Below, in pieces: positions 1 through 8,575 of a stretch of DNA of 64,000 nt. The translations under genes were made by a program, and so were the position numbers. The stretch spans positions 744,001-808,000 of the forward strand of contig NZ_CP033875.1 of assembly GCF_002742645.2 (NCBI RefSeq), in the 5' to 3' direction. Source of the DNA: Caulobacter sp. FWC26. Lineage in GTDB: Bacteria; Pseudomonadota; Alphaproteobacteria; Caulobacterales; Caulobacteraceae. Position 1 is the first letter of the stretch; the number at the start of each line of letters is the position of its first letter. A model generated the notes under the pieces. The model did no database searches. It was not told the DNA's origin and was given only the letters and a program-made list of their open reading frames with translations.

Positions 1-1580
1 CAGATATGGATCCGCGTCTCCTCGTCCGGCCAGACGTCGGCCAGGCCCTTGAGGCCGAAGATCTCGGCGAAGCCCTTCCCGCCGACTACCTTGGTGGTGA
101 TGAACTCGCGCTCGGTCTGTTCGCCCAGCGCGCTGCGGTCGACGACGAAACACACCCGCCGGAACCGCTTGGCGGCGATCAGGCGGTAGAGCATGGCGAT
201 GGCCAGCTTGGTCTTGCCGGTGCCCGTGGCCATGCCGACCAGCATCGAGGTGCGGTCCTCCACGAGACCCTGTTCCACGGCCTCGATGGCCTTGCGCTGG
301 TAGGGGCGCAGCTGGAAGCCGAACTCGAAACCCTGGGTGCTCAGGGCGGCCTCGGCGGCGTCGCGGTCGACCTCCAGCCTCTTCAGGAGGCCCTGAGGGG
401 TCGGCCAGCCCGTCAACGCCTTCGCCGGGTTCGTCGGCCGCCGCAGATCGCGCTGCCAGATGCCTGAGGCGGTTTCCAGCTGGCGTAGGTAGGGCCGACC
501 GTTGGTCGAGAAGGCGAAGGGAACCTTGAACTCGCCCCAGGGCGCGCCCTCGACGAGCAGGTCCGCATCGACCCTCGCGGTCTCGGCGTAACGTTCCGCC
601 TGGCGCAGCACGCTCATGACGTTGGCGTTCTTGCGCTTGGCTTCGACCACGCCGACCAGCTTAAGCCCCGCGAACAGGGCGTAGTCGGCCCGGCCGCCCT
701 CGGTAGGCCATTCGGCGATGGCGAGGTTGCGGCCCTTGGTGGGCCGAGCGCCGGCCTTGTGGCGCAGCAGGGTGCTGTCGGCCTCCCAACCTGCGTCGCG
801 CAGCTGCTGGTCGATAATCGCCCGCGTGGCGGCCTCGTCGAGCACGATGCCGCTGTCGGCCTCAACAGCAGCGGCCTCCAGCCGGGCGAGTTCGGCGGCC
901 GGAGCGCGCTGGGCTTCCCGCTGGGTTTCCAACAGGGCCTGGCGCACCGCTTCGGCGGCGGCTTCAGCTTCCTCGGCCAGCCTCTGCCAAGTTTCCCGTT
1001 CCTCGGCCTCGCGGCGCAGCCTCTCTGAGGCGTCCAGGTTCTCACGAGCCAGGGCCTCCGCACGGGCCTGGGCAAGTTCGGCAGCCGTCTTGTTGCTCTC
1101 GGCCTCGGCGCGTAGGGCGGCCAACTGTTCCCGAAGCTCAATGGTGGGATCCACCGGCGCGGGGGGCGGAACGAACGGACCGGGGTTGAACTGCGGCTGT
1201 CCGCCGTAGCTGCGGACGAACCATACGGCCAGCTGCCGGGCGACCTTCAGGCCGGTGAGGGCCACCGCGAAGTCGTCGAGGTCGCCATGAACGGCCTCGT
1301 TGCCGGCGGTGCGGAGCTGGTGGAACAGCGTCATCGCCTGGCCTGGCACATAGCCAGACCGCCCCAGCTCGCCGAGAAGGTCCACGAACCGGTCGTCGGC
1401 CGATCTCAGCGAACCGGTGCGCGCCGCGACCTCCTTGGCCAGGAGTTCCGCGAACTGGCGCAGCTTAACGAGGGTCGTGTTCGGGTCGGTCCGAAAATAG
1501 TGGTCGGCCTGAGCCGCAAGTCGAAACAACTGCTGCCCGTGCGCCCGCAGGAAGTCGAAATTGGCGCTGTTTGGCTGCAT
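1..1580 (-). CDS. hsdR: Type I restriction enzyme R subunit, 5' part (runs off the window)
   Basis: The reverse strand is open from an ATG at 1580 to the window edge, giving the first ~526 residues. The N-terminus (LRAHGQQLFRLAAQADHYF and on) resembles the DUF4145 region found in some HsdR proteins. A long Ala/Glu coiled-coil-like stretch follows at about residues 125-215. A nuclease-like core has Asp (ADYALF) and VVEAKR with E313 and K315. A helicase Walker A, GMATGTGKT, has its lysine at residue 456. HsdR is the motor and nuclease subunit of type I restriction complexes, which translocate DNA and cut it away from the methylation site. Partner hsdM and hsdS genes are not in the window; upstream of the start there is only decayed sequence, so they would have to lie beyond the left edge. 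The family call is firm; whether the gene is complete cannot be seen. Confidence 0.88.
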   Translation of the reverse strand, partial: MQPNSANFDFLRAHGQQLFRLAAQADHYFRTDPNTTLVKLRQFAELLAKEVAARTGSLRSADDRFVDLLGELGRSGYVPGQAMTLFHQLRTAGNEAVHGDLDDFAVALTGLKVARQLAVWFVRSYGGQPQFNPGPFVPPPAPVDPTIELREQLAALRAEAESNKTAAELAQARAEALARENLDASERLRREAEERETWQRLAEEAEAAAEAVRQALLETQREAQRAPAAELARLEAAAVEADSGIVLDEAATRAIIDQQLRDAGWEADSTLLRHKAGARPTKGRNLAIAEWPTEGGRADYALFAGLKLVGVVEAKRKNANVMSVLRQAERYAETARVDADLLVEGAPWGEFKVPFAFSTNGRPYLRQLETASGIWQRDLRRPTNPAKALTGWPTPQGLLKRLEVDRDAAEAALSTQGFEFGFQLRPYQRKAIEAVEQGLVEDRTSMLVGMATGTGKTKLAIAMLYRLIAAKRFRRVCFVVDRSALGEQTEREFITTKVVGGKGFAEIFGLKGLADVWPDEETRIHI

Positions 1581-1719
1581 TCTGTCCCCTGAGCCGTGCC
1601 TCCTGGTACTTGAGACGAAAGGCGAATGGCGCGCAACCAGTTGTAGAGCTTGGGCTGGCCTGGTTGGATGCGGCCGCAGTCCTTGAAGGCGAGAACCAGA
1701 CCTGTGGCCGTTCCTGTCG

Positions 1720-2210
1720 ATGGAGAAGCGCTTGGCCCAATGGCGGGGCGGCTTTTCCAGCAAAGACATGCGGGCCTTTTCCCAGCTCGATCGCGCCCGC
1801 GCGAACTGGCCGTCGGTTACGCCCGCGCCGCGGCCAACGCCCAAAGCCCCGTTCTGGAGCCCTCGCGGCCCCGGCAGATGGGCGATCCGGTCGACGGCGA
1901 ACGCTTCCTCAGCATCTTCGACGGGCGTCGCAACGGGCTGGAAACTCTGGCGGAAGCCTTCGCGGCCCTGAAGCTGCCAGGGCGCGTTGGCCAACGCACG
2001 CACTTGCTGATCCGCCAGGACGTGTTCGCCGCCTCGGACGCGACTGCCATCAGCAAGGTCGCCGCGACGGTGCGCGGTCAGGTTCGGATCGGCGGCCTCG
2101 CGGCCACAGAGGAGGGGGGCGATGCGGAGGTTTATGTCGCCCAGGGGGAAATTGGCTCGCCGGCCTGGAGGGTGTTTCTGAGCCGAACGGGCGTGGCCTC
2201 CAAACTCTAG
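1720..2210 (+). pseudogene. Possible frameshifted remnant of an unknown protein
   Basis: Two overlapping plus-strand frames each look partly coding. One starts MEKRLAQWRGGFSSKDMRAF at 1720. The other, from about 1810, includes RFLSIFDGRRNGLETLAEAF and ends at 2210. Joined by one shift near 1800 they would give a protein of about 160 residues. I recognise no family. The stretch lies between hsdR and a small regulator, where hsdM or hsdS might be expected but is absent. It may simply be non-coding GC-rich DNA with chance open frames. Confidence 0.22.
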
Positions 2211-2396
2211 CCACTGCCCAAGGTCACGTTTCTGGAGAGGCGCCAACGTCATCAATTGATGCTGTGGACGGCTCTCCACCCCACCGGCAGCCTTGGCTTC
2301 CGGTTTGAGCTGGATGAGAAATGGGGGTCACGTCAGGGGCTCGTCAAGCCGGGTAATCTGGTTGGCCAGTGTGAAGTCGGCGCCAGCGGCTTTGGA

Positions 2397-2825
2397 CTAT
2401 TCGCGAACGAGCCATCCGAGCATCTCGACGATGTCGAGATCGGGCCAATAACGGTCCATGAGGTAGACACCGTTCGCCTCGGAAACCAGCAGGCCAGCGC
2501 TGCAGAGCTTGATGAGCTTGCGGCGAACCGTCTCACGAGGAATGCCGGTCATGTTCGCGATCGTTGATGCGTTGAGGCGTGCCGAGAAGGTCTCGACTCG
2601 AAACAGCCCTTGCGCGCCGAGATCGCGACAAGACTCCGCTAGACCCGCGAGCTTGAATGCGAAAAGGATTTGCTGGCTATCGCTATCAATACCCCACTGG
2701 CGTCGCGCCTTAGCGAAGTGGGAGAAAAGTTTGGATGCGATTTGGAGGCGAACTCCAACATGGTCCAAACGCCTGTGGGCAAGCGCGCGATCGAAACGCC
2801 GCTCAGAGATCTGAGCCACTGGCAT
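2397..2825 (-). CDS. Winged-helix DNA-binding protein, 142 aa
   Basis: The C-terminal half contains a helix-turn-helix, NASTIANMTGIPRETVRRKL, followed by a wing-like stretch (IKLCSAGLLVSEANGVYLM), the arrangement seen in Crp/MarR-type winged helices. The N-terminal half (residues 1-70) has no recognised motif and could be a dimerisation region. The start at 2825 is preferred over an upstream ATG at 2861 because AGGGGA lies just before it. It stands alone between decayed DNA and an AT-rich gap. It is probably a transcriptional regulator; the target is unknown. Confidence 0.55.
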   Translation of the reverse strand: MPVAQISERRFDRALAHRRLDHVGVRLQIASKLFSHFAKARRQWGIDSDSQQILFAFKLAGLAESCRDLGAQGLFRVETFSARLNASTIANMTGIPRETVRRKLIKLCSAGLLVSEANGVYLMDRYWPDLDIVEMLGWLVRE

Positions 2826-2861
2826 GCTTCCCCTGATTTCGACGGCGCATGCTGTATGCAT

Positions 2862-3142
2862 CGCGTCTAGCCCCGGAGAAGTCGTACTGACGTAACGTCG
2901 TTTTCACAATCGGCTTAGATTTTTCAGGCGCCCACTTTGGGGACGCTGTCGCAGGGCGGCATGGTCTGCAATTTCAGATTGTAAAAAGCAATATTAAAGT
3001 TGAATCTTTTGGCATTATGTTCTTTATTTTATTGAAAGCAGTTGATGATTCTTGCTCCTAGGAAGTAATTTTATCTCTGGAGCATGGTATCAAGCGGCGT
3101 CGATTTGTCGGAATAATTCGCCCCGTGCGCCAGCGACCAGGC
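2862..3142. other. AT-rich intergenic stretch
   Basis: About 280 bp with no credible gene. Roughly 2970-3080 is clearly richer in A and T than the surrounding GC-rich DNA, with runs such as TTTATTTTATTGAAAGC. It sits between a lone regulator and a small membrane protein, just upstream of the pilus locus, and may mark an old insertion boundary. No promoter or repeat could be assigned with confidence. Confidence 0.4.
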
Positions 3143-3331
3143 CTAGTCGCGTCTGTCTTGCGGGGTATCGCGAGGCTGCAAAAGGCGGATGAGATAGATC
3201 AGTCCGCCGCTAACGCCTCCGCCGAGCAACAGGCCCGCCACAACCTCCCAAAGATTGGCGTGGAGGGCCACGCCTAGCGCAAGGCACGCGGCGGTGACGA
3301 TGAGTAGCAGCACCGGAAAGGAAATGCGCAT
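3143..3331 (-). CDS. Small membrane protein, 62 aa
   Basis: The product has two hydrophobic segments, MRISFPVLLLIVTAACLALG and a second at about residues 28-48 (VVAGLLLGGGVSGGLIYLI), and a short charged tail (QPRDTPQDRRD). This fits a two-helix inner-membrane peptide. There is no strong ribosome-binding site and no recognised family. It lies in a low-gene-density stretch before the pilus locus. The regular hydrophobic pattern makes it more likely real than chance. Confidence 0.42.
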   Translation of the reverse strand: MRISFPVLLLIVTAACLALGVALHANLWEVVAGLLLGGGVSGGLIYLIRLLQPRDTPQDRRD

Positions 3332-3615
3332 AGCTGGCTATCCATTGACAATGGTTGCGAGGTCTCGAGCTTGCCCCATGCTAGTCTCCACCCGCAATTT
3401 GGAGCCTGATAAACCATAATACCGACGAGCAACTATGAAAATCTTGCGGGCGGAAAGGTAAGCTCTTTTCCGAGATAGAATTCTTAGCTTCGCCGGGAAA
3501 CTCTAGCTGCTTGGACCTTGTCGCCCAATTTGGGCAGAGGCGTCGTTGACCTTAAAAATCTGTAAATGCTACCAGTTTAGGGTCTGGTACGGATCGGTAC
3601 CTTGGAGGGCGAATT

Positions 3616-3795
3616 ATGCAGACCTTTAGCCAAACCATTCTTGAGCTGCTGCGCGACGAAACCGGCACCGTTGGCCTGGAATATGGCACGACCGCCGGCG
3701 CGGCCGCTGGTGGCGTCTCTGGCGCTGTGGGCCAAATCTCGGACGCCGTGGCCAGCGCTTCGGACTCTGTCTCGGCGGTCCTGACTTCCGAGTAA
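3616..3795 (+). CDS. Flp-like (type IVb) prepilin, 59 aa, atypical
   Basis: The N-terminus MQTFSQTILELLRDETG is followed by TVGLEYG. This matches the class IVb prepilin cleavage pattern: cleavage after Gly, then Glu at +5 and Tyr at +6. The expected substrate relationship is with the CpaA peptidase encoded next. The mature part would be about 42 residues. Its stem is Gly/Ala/Ser rich (TTAGAAAGGVSGAVGQ) and much less hydrophobic than in canonical Flp/PilA pilins. A good Shine-Dalgarno (GGAGG, 3604-3608) precedes the ATG. It heads the Tad/Cpa cluster, in the position pilA has in known loci. It could be the major pilin of this system or a minor pseudopilin. Confidence 0.72.
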   Translation: MQTFSQTILELLRDETGTVGLEYGTTAGAAAGGVSGAVGQISDAVASASDSVSAVLTSE

Positions 3796-3848
3796 CTCGC
3801 CACTAGCTAAGTTCTTGCTTAGGCTGGCGATTTTTCTCGCTTAAGTCG

Positions 3849-3881
3849 CCAGTAGGGGGAGGCGCTTCTTGCCCCTACTGG
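3849..3881 (+). terminator. Hairpin after the prepilin gene
   Basis: CCAGTAGGGG (3849-3858) and CCCCTACTGG (3872-3881) form a perfect 10-bp stem with a 13-nt loop, about 55 nt after the prepilin stop. There is no T-run, so it may attenuate transcription or protect the 3' end, giving more pilin than assembly mRNA, as is common for pilin genes. Confidence 0.5.
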
Positions 3882-3992
3882 TTCGACTGCTTGTAGGGCG
3901 GCTGCTGGTCGCGGATCCTACTTTCGCGGATTGTCGAGCGGGGCTCTCTTGGGGATCGCTCGACGACGAGGCTTTTTGGGTGTGCTACTCGG

Positions 3993-4502
3993 ATGCAACC
4001 AGGCCCGTTTAGCCACTTTTCAGACCTGGCGCCGATTATTTTGATCTTGGTAAATGCTACGGCTGTGCTCGCCGGCGCGCTTACTGATCTGTTCTATCGG
4101 AAGATTCCAAACGTACATGTCGCGATTGTCGCAGTCTGCGCCGTGACTTACGTCGCGCTTTTTCAGCGCGATCAGTTGCTACTTCATCTCCTTAACTTCT
4201 TTTATGTTGCTGGAGTGGGGGTTATTCTTTTTCGGAAGAAGGTCCTCGGGGGAGGCGACGTGAAGTTCATAGCGGCGTTGGCGCTGTGGTTCCTGCCGCA
4301 GCAACTCGGCGCCTTTATCATGACAGTGCTGATTTGCGGGGGCGTGCTGGGCTCTATCTATCTGGCGTTTTGTCTGCTGCACCTGCTTTGTAAGAAGCAT
4401 CTCCCCTGGCTCAGAGTTCCCGAGGTCAAGGCCAATGCTGGCATGCCTTACGGCGTCGCCACCGCGGTCGGATTTGCTCTTGTCTCGCTGAGGTTCATGT
4501 AA
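3993..4502 (+). CDS. cpaA: Prepilin peptidase CpaA (A24 family)
   Basis: A 169-residue polytopic membrane protein with about five to six hydrophobic segments. Both catalytic aspartates of the A24 family are present: D32 in ALTDLFYRKIPN and D89 in LGGGDVK (the GxGDxK motif). There is no N-terminal methylase domain, as is normal for CpaA/TadV. It would cleave the leader of the Flp-like prepilins in this locus. The stop overlaps the start of cpaB by one base (TAATG), so the two are translationally coupled. Confidence 0.93.
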   Translation: MQPGPFSHFSDLAPIILILVNATAVLAGALTDLFYRKIPNVHVAIVAVCAVTYVALFQRDQLLLHLLNFFYVAGVGVILFRKKVLGGGDVKFIAALALWFLPQQLGAFIMTVLICGGVLGSIYLAFCLLHLLCKKHLPWLRVPEVKANAGMPYGVATAVGFALVSLRFM

Positions 4503-5425
4503 TGGCGCTTCGTCCGCAGTCTCGCCCCGACGTGCGCGCCGCGCGGCCCAAGTCGACGCTCTCGCCGGCGATGTCGGTCGTCGGCAACATCGCGATGTTC
4601 ATCATCGCCGCCGTTATTTGCTTTGGACTCATGCGGGGCTTTCGCGGCTTGGTCGCCAACGCCGGCGAGCCCGCTGGCTACATGCTGGTGACCAGCCGCC
4701 CGGTGCAGGCCGGAGAACAGCTTTCAAGCGACAACGCCGAGTGGAAGGCGATCAAAGGGAAAAAGCCTACGGGCTTTGTCATAGCGTCTGACAAGCGCAC
4801 CCCTATAGACGGCTATGTCTCGATGATCCGTTTGGCGTCTAACAAGCCGGTCAAGTTGAGCCTTGTCGCGAAGGAGCAAGTCTCGGCGGTTCGCGCGACC
4901 GGTAGCCTGACGGGCTTTGTGCTTTCGCAGGAGGACCTCGCCGCGCTCGCGCCGTTTCTGAAGGCCGGCGATCGCGTTGACATCATCGCAATTCGCGGCG
5001 CGGGCAAGACCAGCGCTGAGGTGGGCGCGGATCTCTCCGTCGCCACCGTGGTCTCTTCAGCCGAGGTCACCGGCTTGATCAAACCCATGTCTGTCGGGCG
5101 CGCCGCTCGCCAGGGCGCCGCCGTGATCGCGGTCAGTTCCGAGCAGGCGCGCATGCTCGGTTTGCTGCGACAGGTGGCTAAGCTCGAGGTGGTGCTATCG
5201 CCTTCCCGCCCCCGCGAAAGCCAAGGCGTCGTCTTTCCGTTTATTCCCTGGGAAAGCGCCGGCGAGCTGGGCTTGACGTCGAACGCTGCGGAGGGCGCGG
5301 ACGCCAGGGTCGACGTCGCGTCGCAGGGCGGGACGCAGCTTGGGCCGGTCGTTCCGTTAAAGCCGCAATATACTGTCGCCGTGATCACGCCGTCCGGAAC
5401 CACTCAGGCCAACGTACCGAACTGA
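4502..5425 (+). CDS. cpaB: Flp pilus assembly protein CpaB
   Basis: 307 residues with one N-terminal membrane segment (about 25-45, VVGNIAMFIIAAVICFGLM). A SAF domain (YMLVTSRPVQAGEQLSSDN) and the CpaB/RcpC body with GDRVDIIAI follow. The protein is periplasmic and is thought to act with the secretin CpaC. It is longer than some CpaB proteins because of a Gln/Pro/Thr-rich tail from about residue 260. It starts at the cpaA stop and is followed 22 nt later by cpaC. Confidence 0.92.
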   Translation: MALRPQSRPDVRAARPKSTLSPAMSVVGNIAMFIIAAVICFGLMRGFRGLVANAGEPAGYMLVTSRPVQAGEQLSSDNAEWKAIKGKKPTGFVIASDKRTPIDGYVSMIRLASNKPVKLSLVAKEQVSAVRATGSLTGFVLSQEDLAALAPFLKAGDRVDIIAIRGAGKTSAEVGADLSVATVVSSAEVTGLIKPMSVGRAARQGAAVIAVSSEQARMLGLLRQVAKLEVVLSPSRPRESQGVVFPFIPWESAGELGLTSNAAEGADARVDVASQGGTQLGPVVPLKPQYTVAVITPSGTTQANVPN

Positions 5426-5447
5426 CGATGTGTGTCGGAGTACCGTC

Positions 5448-6797
5448 GTGACCATTCTGAAATTCGTTGTCGCGCACTGCCAGCAGGCCATTGCGCGCGG
5501 CCTGGGAGTGACTTTGGCGGCGGCGCTGCTGCTGTCGCCGGTCGCCGCGGCGGCCCAAACGCAGCCTGCCCAGCCCCAACCCGCTAAGACGGTCATCACA
5601 TTGTCTGTGGGAGGGGCGCAAACGCTGAAGTCGGATCGCCCTTTCGACAAACTGGTCAATCCCAATCCTACGGTCGCAACAATCGAAATTCCGGATCGCA
5701 GGACCCTTGTGCTGTTCGGCGCCCAGGAGGGCGTTACCGAGCTGAGTCTGATGGACGCCAAGGGCGTGGAGTTTCAGCGTTTTCAGGTCGTGGTGGAGCA
5801 GAACGTCGATAGCCTGCAACGCCTCCTGGTCGAGGTGGTGGGGGAACCGGCCATCAAGGTCCGTCGTGTAGGCTCGTCGATCGTTCTGACGGGCGAGGTT
5901 GACAACCCCGGTCGGGTGGCTCTCGCCGGCGATATCGCTCGCAAAGCCTCCGGCGTTGGCGACGGCGTTGTCAACCTGCTGCAGAGTATTGGCCAAGATC
6001 AGGTCACGCTTTCGGTCAAGGTGCTCGAGGTTAAGAAGAGCGAGATCAAATCGCTTGGTTTGAAGTGGGCGGCGCGGAACGCTCGCACCGGCATTGGGGC
6101 TAACCAGATCGGCAACATCTTCAATAGCGGCACCATCCTGCGGCCGACGGACCAGTTCTCGTTCGCGGCCGCCAGCACCTGGCGCGCCGGATCGGGCGTG
6201 ATCGACGCCTTTGTCGATTTCCTGCGCACCGAAGGTCAGGCCAAGCTTCTCGCGGCTCCGACCATTGTGGCGACCAGCGGGAAACCGTCGAAATTCTTGT
6301 CGGGCGGCGAGTTTCCAGTCCCGATGCCCTACAATAACTTCCTGGGCAACCAGACTACCGCCGATGGTCGCGCATCGACTTTCGTTGGTCTGGATTACAG
6401 GCCCTTTGGCGTGTCATTGACCTCGACGGCGACGATTACAGCCGACGGCCGGATCGATCTTCTGGTGGCCCCGGAAGTCAGCTCAATCGACTACGGCAAT
6501 TCCATCGACTACGGGGGCAATCGTGTGCCCGCCATGGCGACACGCCGGGCTGAGACCAGTCTGCGTATTGCGTCGGGCGATAGCGTCGTGTTTGCGGGCC
6601 TGACGTCGCGGGCTAGCGACAGCCAAAAGAACCGCTTGCCGGGCAAGATGAAGTTCCTGGATTTTCTTGCGGGATCATCCAGCGAGAGTGAGGCCGAGAC
6701 CGAGCTACTGATAATCGTTACGCCGGTGATCGGCGGACCGGTGGCCTCGGGCCAGGCCGCGAAGGGCGCCGAAGGTGGCTCAAATGAGCCGCACTGA
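5448..6797 (+). CDS. cpaC: Tad pilus secretin CpaC
   Basis: About 449 residues. A signal peptide (AIARGLGVTLAAALLLSPVA) is followed by an N-terminal pilus/BON-like region (TVITLSVGGAQTLKSDRPFD, then VRRVGSSIVLTGEVDNPGRV). The C-terminal secretin domain has VTLSVKVLEVKKSEIKSLGL, the conserved AAPTIVATSGKPSKFLSGGEFPVP region and TELLIIVTPVI at the end. It forms the outer-membrane pore of the Tad pilus. The GTG at 5448 is preferred over the GTG at 5430 because GGAG (5437-5440) is well placed before it. It overlaps the start of cpaF by 14 bases. Confidence 0.93.
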   Translation: MTILKFVVAHCQQAIARGLGVTLAAALLLSPVAAAAQTQPAQPQPAKTVITLSVGGAQTLKSDRPFDKLVNPNPTVATIEIPDRRTLVLFGAQEGVTELSLMDAKGVEFQRFQVVVEQNVDSLQRLLVEVVGEPAIKVRRVGSSIVLTGEVDNPGRVALAGDIARKASGVGDGVVNLLQSIGQDQVTLSVKVLEVKKSEIKSLGLKWAARNARTGIGANQIGNIFNSGTILRPTDQFSFAAASTWRAGSGVIDAFVDFLRTEGQAKLLAAPTIVATSGKPSKFLSGGEFPVPMPYNNFLGNQTTADGRASTFVGLDYRPFGVSLTSTATITADGRIDLLVAPEVSSIDYGNSIDYGGNRVPAMATRRAETSLRIASGDSVVFAGLTSRASDSQKNRLPGKMKFLDFLAGSSSESEAETELLIIVTPVIGGPVASGQAAKGAEGGSNEPH

Positions 6798-7871
6798 GAC
6801 CTCGGCCTATCCGACGGAAGCGACTGAGGACGATCCCTATTGGCGTCTGATCGACGCTGCGCTTGAGATGGGCGATGGGGAAACTGCGGCGCTTCCGGAG
6901 GAAGCCGAGATGCGCGCGCGAATGGCGACGCTGGTGGCCGACGGGCTGGTGCCGGCCTGGATGGCCGAGGAGATCCCCAGCTGCGCGGATGAGATCTACC
7001 GCTACGGGCCTCTGACGCCTCTGATGATGGCGGGCGACATCACCGATATCGTGGTGAACGGTCCCGACGAGATCCTTGTTGATCGAGGCCAGGGTCTATT
7101 GCCCGAGCCTGTTCGGTTTCGGAGCGCCGATCATCTGTACGCCTTCGCCGCCCGACGTCTGGGACGGGCAGGGAGAACGGTCAATCGGGCTAGTCCCCTG
7201 GCCGAAGTCGACATGGAGGACGGCTCGCGCCTGCACGTGGTCGCGCCGCCGATCTCCACCGGGGCCGTCCAGCTGTCAATTCGCAAGTTCCGCGCCAGCA
7301 TGCGGCTCGAAACCATTGTCGAAAGTGGAATGATCTCGGCCCAGGACGCCCAGTTCCTGCGTGAGGCGGTAGGCTCCCGAAAGAACATCATCGTCGCCGG
7401 GGGCCAGGGGCGGGTAAGACAACCCTCATGGGCGCCTTGTTGGACGAGGTCGATCCTCGTCAGCGCATAGTCGGGATCGAGGACGTCCCGGAGCTGCGGC
7501 CTGCGCGCGCTCAGTACGTTCGTCTGCTAACGCGCCCAGCCAACGGTCCCTTCATGGCTGAGACAACCGTCAGGGATCTGGTGCGGGAAGCGTTGCGGAT
7601 GCGGCCAGACCGCCTCATCGTCGGCGAGGTGCGTGGAACCGAGGCTTTGGACATGGTCACTGCGATGTCTACCGGGATGGCCGGGTCGATGACCACGCTT
7701 CACGCCAACAGCGCCGCAAGCGCCCTGGATCGACTAGAGGTTCTGCTGCACATGGCGAGTGGCTCTGCGCGATCCGTCGAGCTGGGCCGTCGGGCAGTGG
7801 ATCTGGTGATCTTCATTCGTCGCCAGGATGACGGTCGTCGGGTCGTCGAGTCCATCGAGCGGCTCGGCTAG
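6784..7871 (+). pseudogene. cpaF: Tad pilus assembly ATPase CpaF, frameshifted in the Walker A motif
   Basis: The first frame (6784-7470) encodes the N-terminal ATPase region: YGPLTPLMMAGDITDIVVNG, the VQLSIRKFRASM arginine-rich part and NIIVAGG. The second frame (from about 7404 to 7871) continues with GPGAGKTTLMGALLDEV, the Walker B-like region (RPDRLIVGEVRGTEALDMV), and the His box STGMAGSMTTLHANS. One extra G in the run at 7399-7403 (five G, six needed) would restore a 362-residue CpaF with GGPGAGKTT. As written the ATPase is broken at its nucleotide-binding loop. Everything else is well conserved, so this is either a recent mutation or a homopolymer sequencing error. It would be the secretion motor of the system. 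Confidence 0.9.
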
Positions 7872-7879
7872 TCGAAGCC

Positions 7880-8575
7880 ATGATGCGCCGGGAAACCCAG
7901 TTGATTGGGCTCGCCGTTGTAGGTGCAGCGACACTTGTGGCGGCGCTTGTGTTCGGCAACCTGATCCTCTCCCTGCCACTCGGCTTGGGAGTCGGCGCTC
8001 TGACCCTGCAGGCGCTGGCGGCGCAGCGCACCCGCGCCAGTGACGCTGATCGCGACGAGACCCTGCTGCTGCTTCAAGCCGCGACGCCCAAGCTGCGAGC
8101 GGGTGTGCCTATCGACGCTGCGTTTCTGATGGCGGCCGAGGAGGCGCCGACTTCGGTCGCGAAGATCGTTCGGCGCTACTGCCAAAGGTCAGGATACGTA
8201 CCGCCGGGCTCCGCCGAGGTTATGGCCCGCGAAGCCGGCCCCCTGACCCAGGCTATCATCGCGATGATCCGGTCGTGCAGAGAGAATGGTGGCGATGTCG
8301 CCACCCCGTTCGTCAACTTGGCTGAGATGATCGAAACCGACCAGAAGTTGCGCCGTCGCCAGGACACCGCGACCTTGCATGTGCGCGCCCAGGCCAACGG
8401 GCTGACCGTGATTGCCGCGCTGGTGGTGCTATCAATCATCTTCGGCTCCGGCAGCAGCGTAGACTACTTCCGTGAGACTGCCGACGGACGGCTTGTCATG
8501 CTGGGCAGCCTGACCGCGATGGTCTGGGGCTACGTGATCCTGTCGGCGCTGAACGCAAGGATCGGTCATGCCTAA
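7880..8575 (+). CDS. Tad pilus inner-membrane platform protein, TadB-like (short)
   Basis: 231 residues with two hydrophobic segments near the N-terminus (about 8-45) and two near the C-terminus (about 175-225). Between them is a T2SSF-type cytoplasmic helical domain (LLLLQAATPKLRAGVPIDAA to NGGDVATPFVNLAEMI). Usual TadB proteins are about 300 residues, so this one lacks an N-terminal portion. It starts 8 nt after cpaF and overlaps the next gene by 8 nt. Together with that gene it should form the inner-membrane platform that the ATPase drives. Confidence 0.82.
   Translation: MMRRETQLIGLAVVGAATLVAALVFGNLILSLPLGLGVGALTLQALAAQRTRASDADRDETLLLLQAATPKLRAGVPIDAAFLMAAEEAPTSVAKIVRRYCQRSGYVPPGSAEVMAREAGPLTQAIIAMIRSCRENGGDVATPFVNLAEMIETDQKLRRRQDTATLHVRAQANGLTVIAALVVLSIIFGSGSSVDYFRETADGRLVMLGSLTAMVWGYVILSALNARIGHA

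Noticed and set aside
5385-5996. 203-codon minus-strand frame across cpaB and cpaC
   Set aside because: It overlaps two conserved pilus genes and has no motif or ribosome-binding site.
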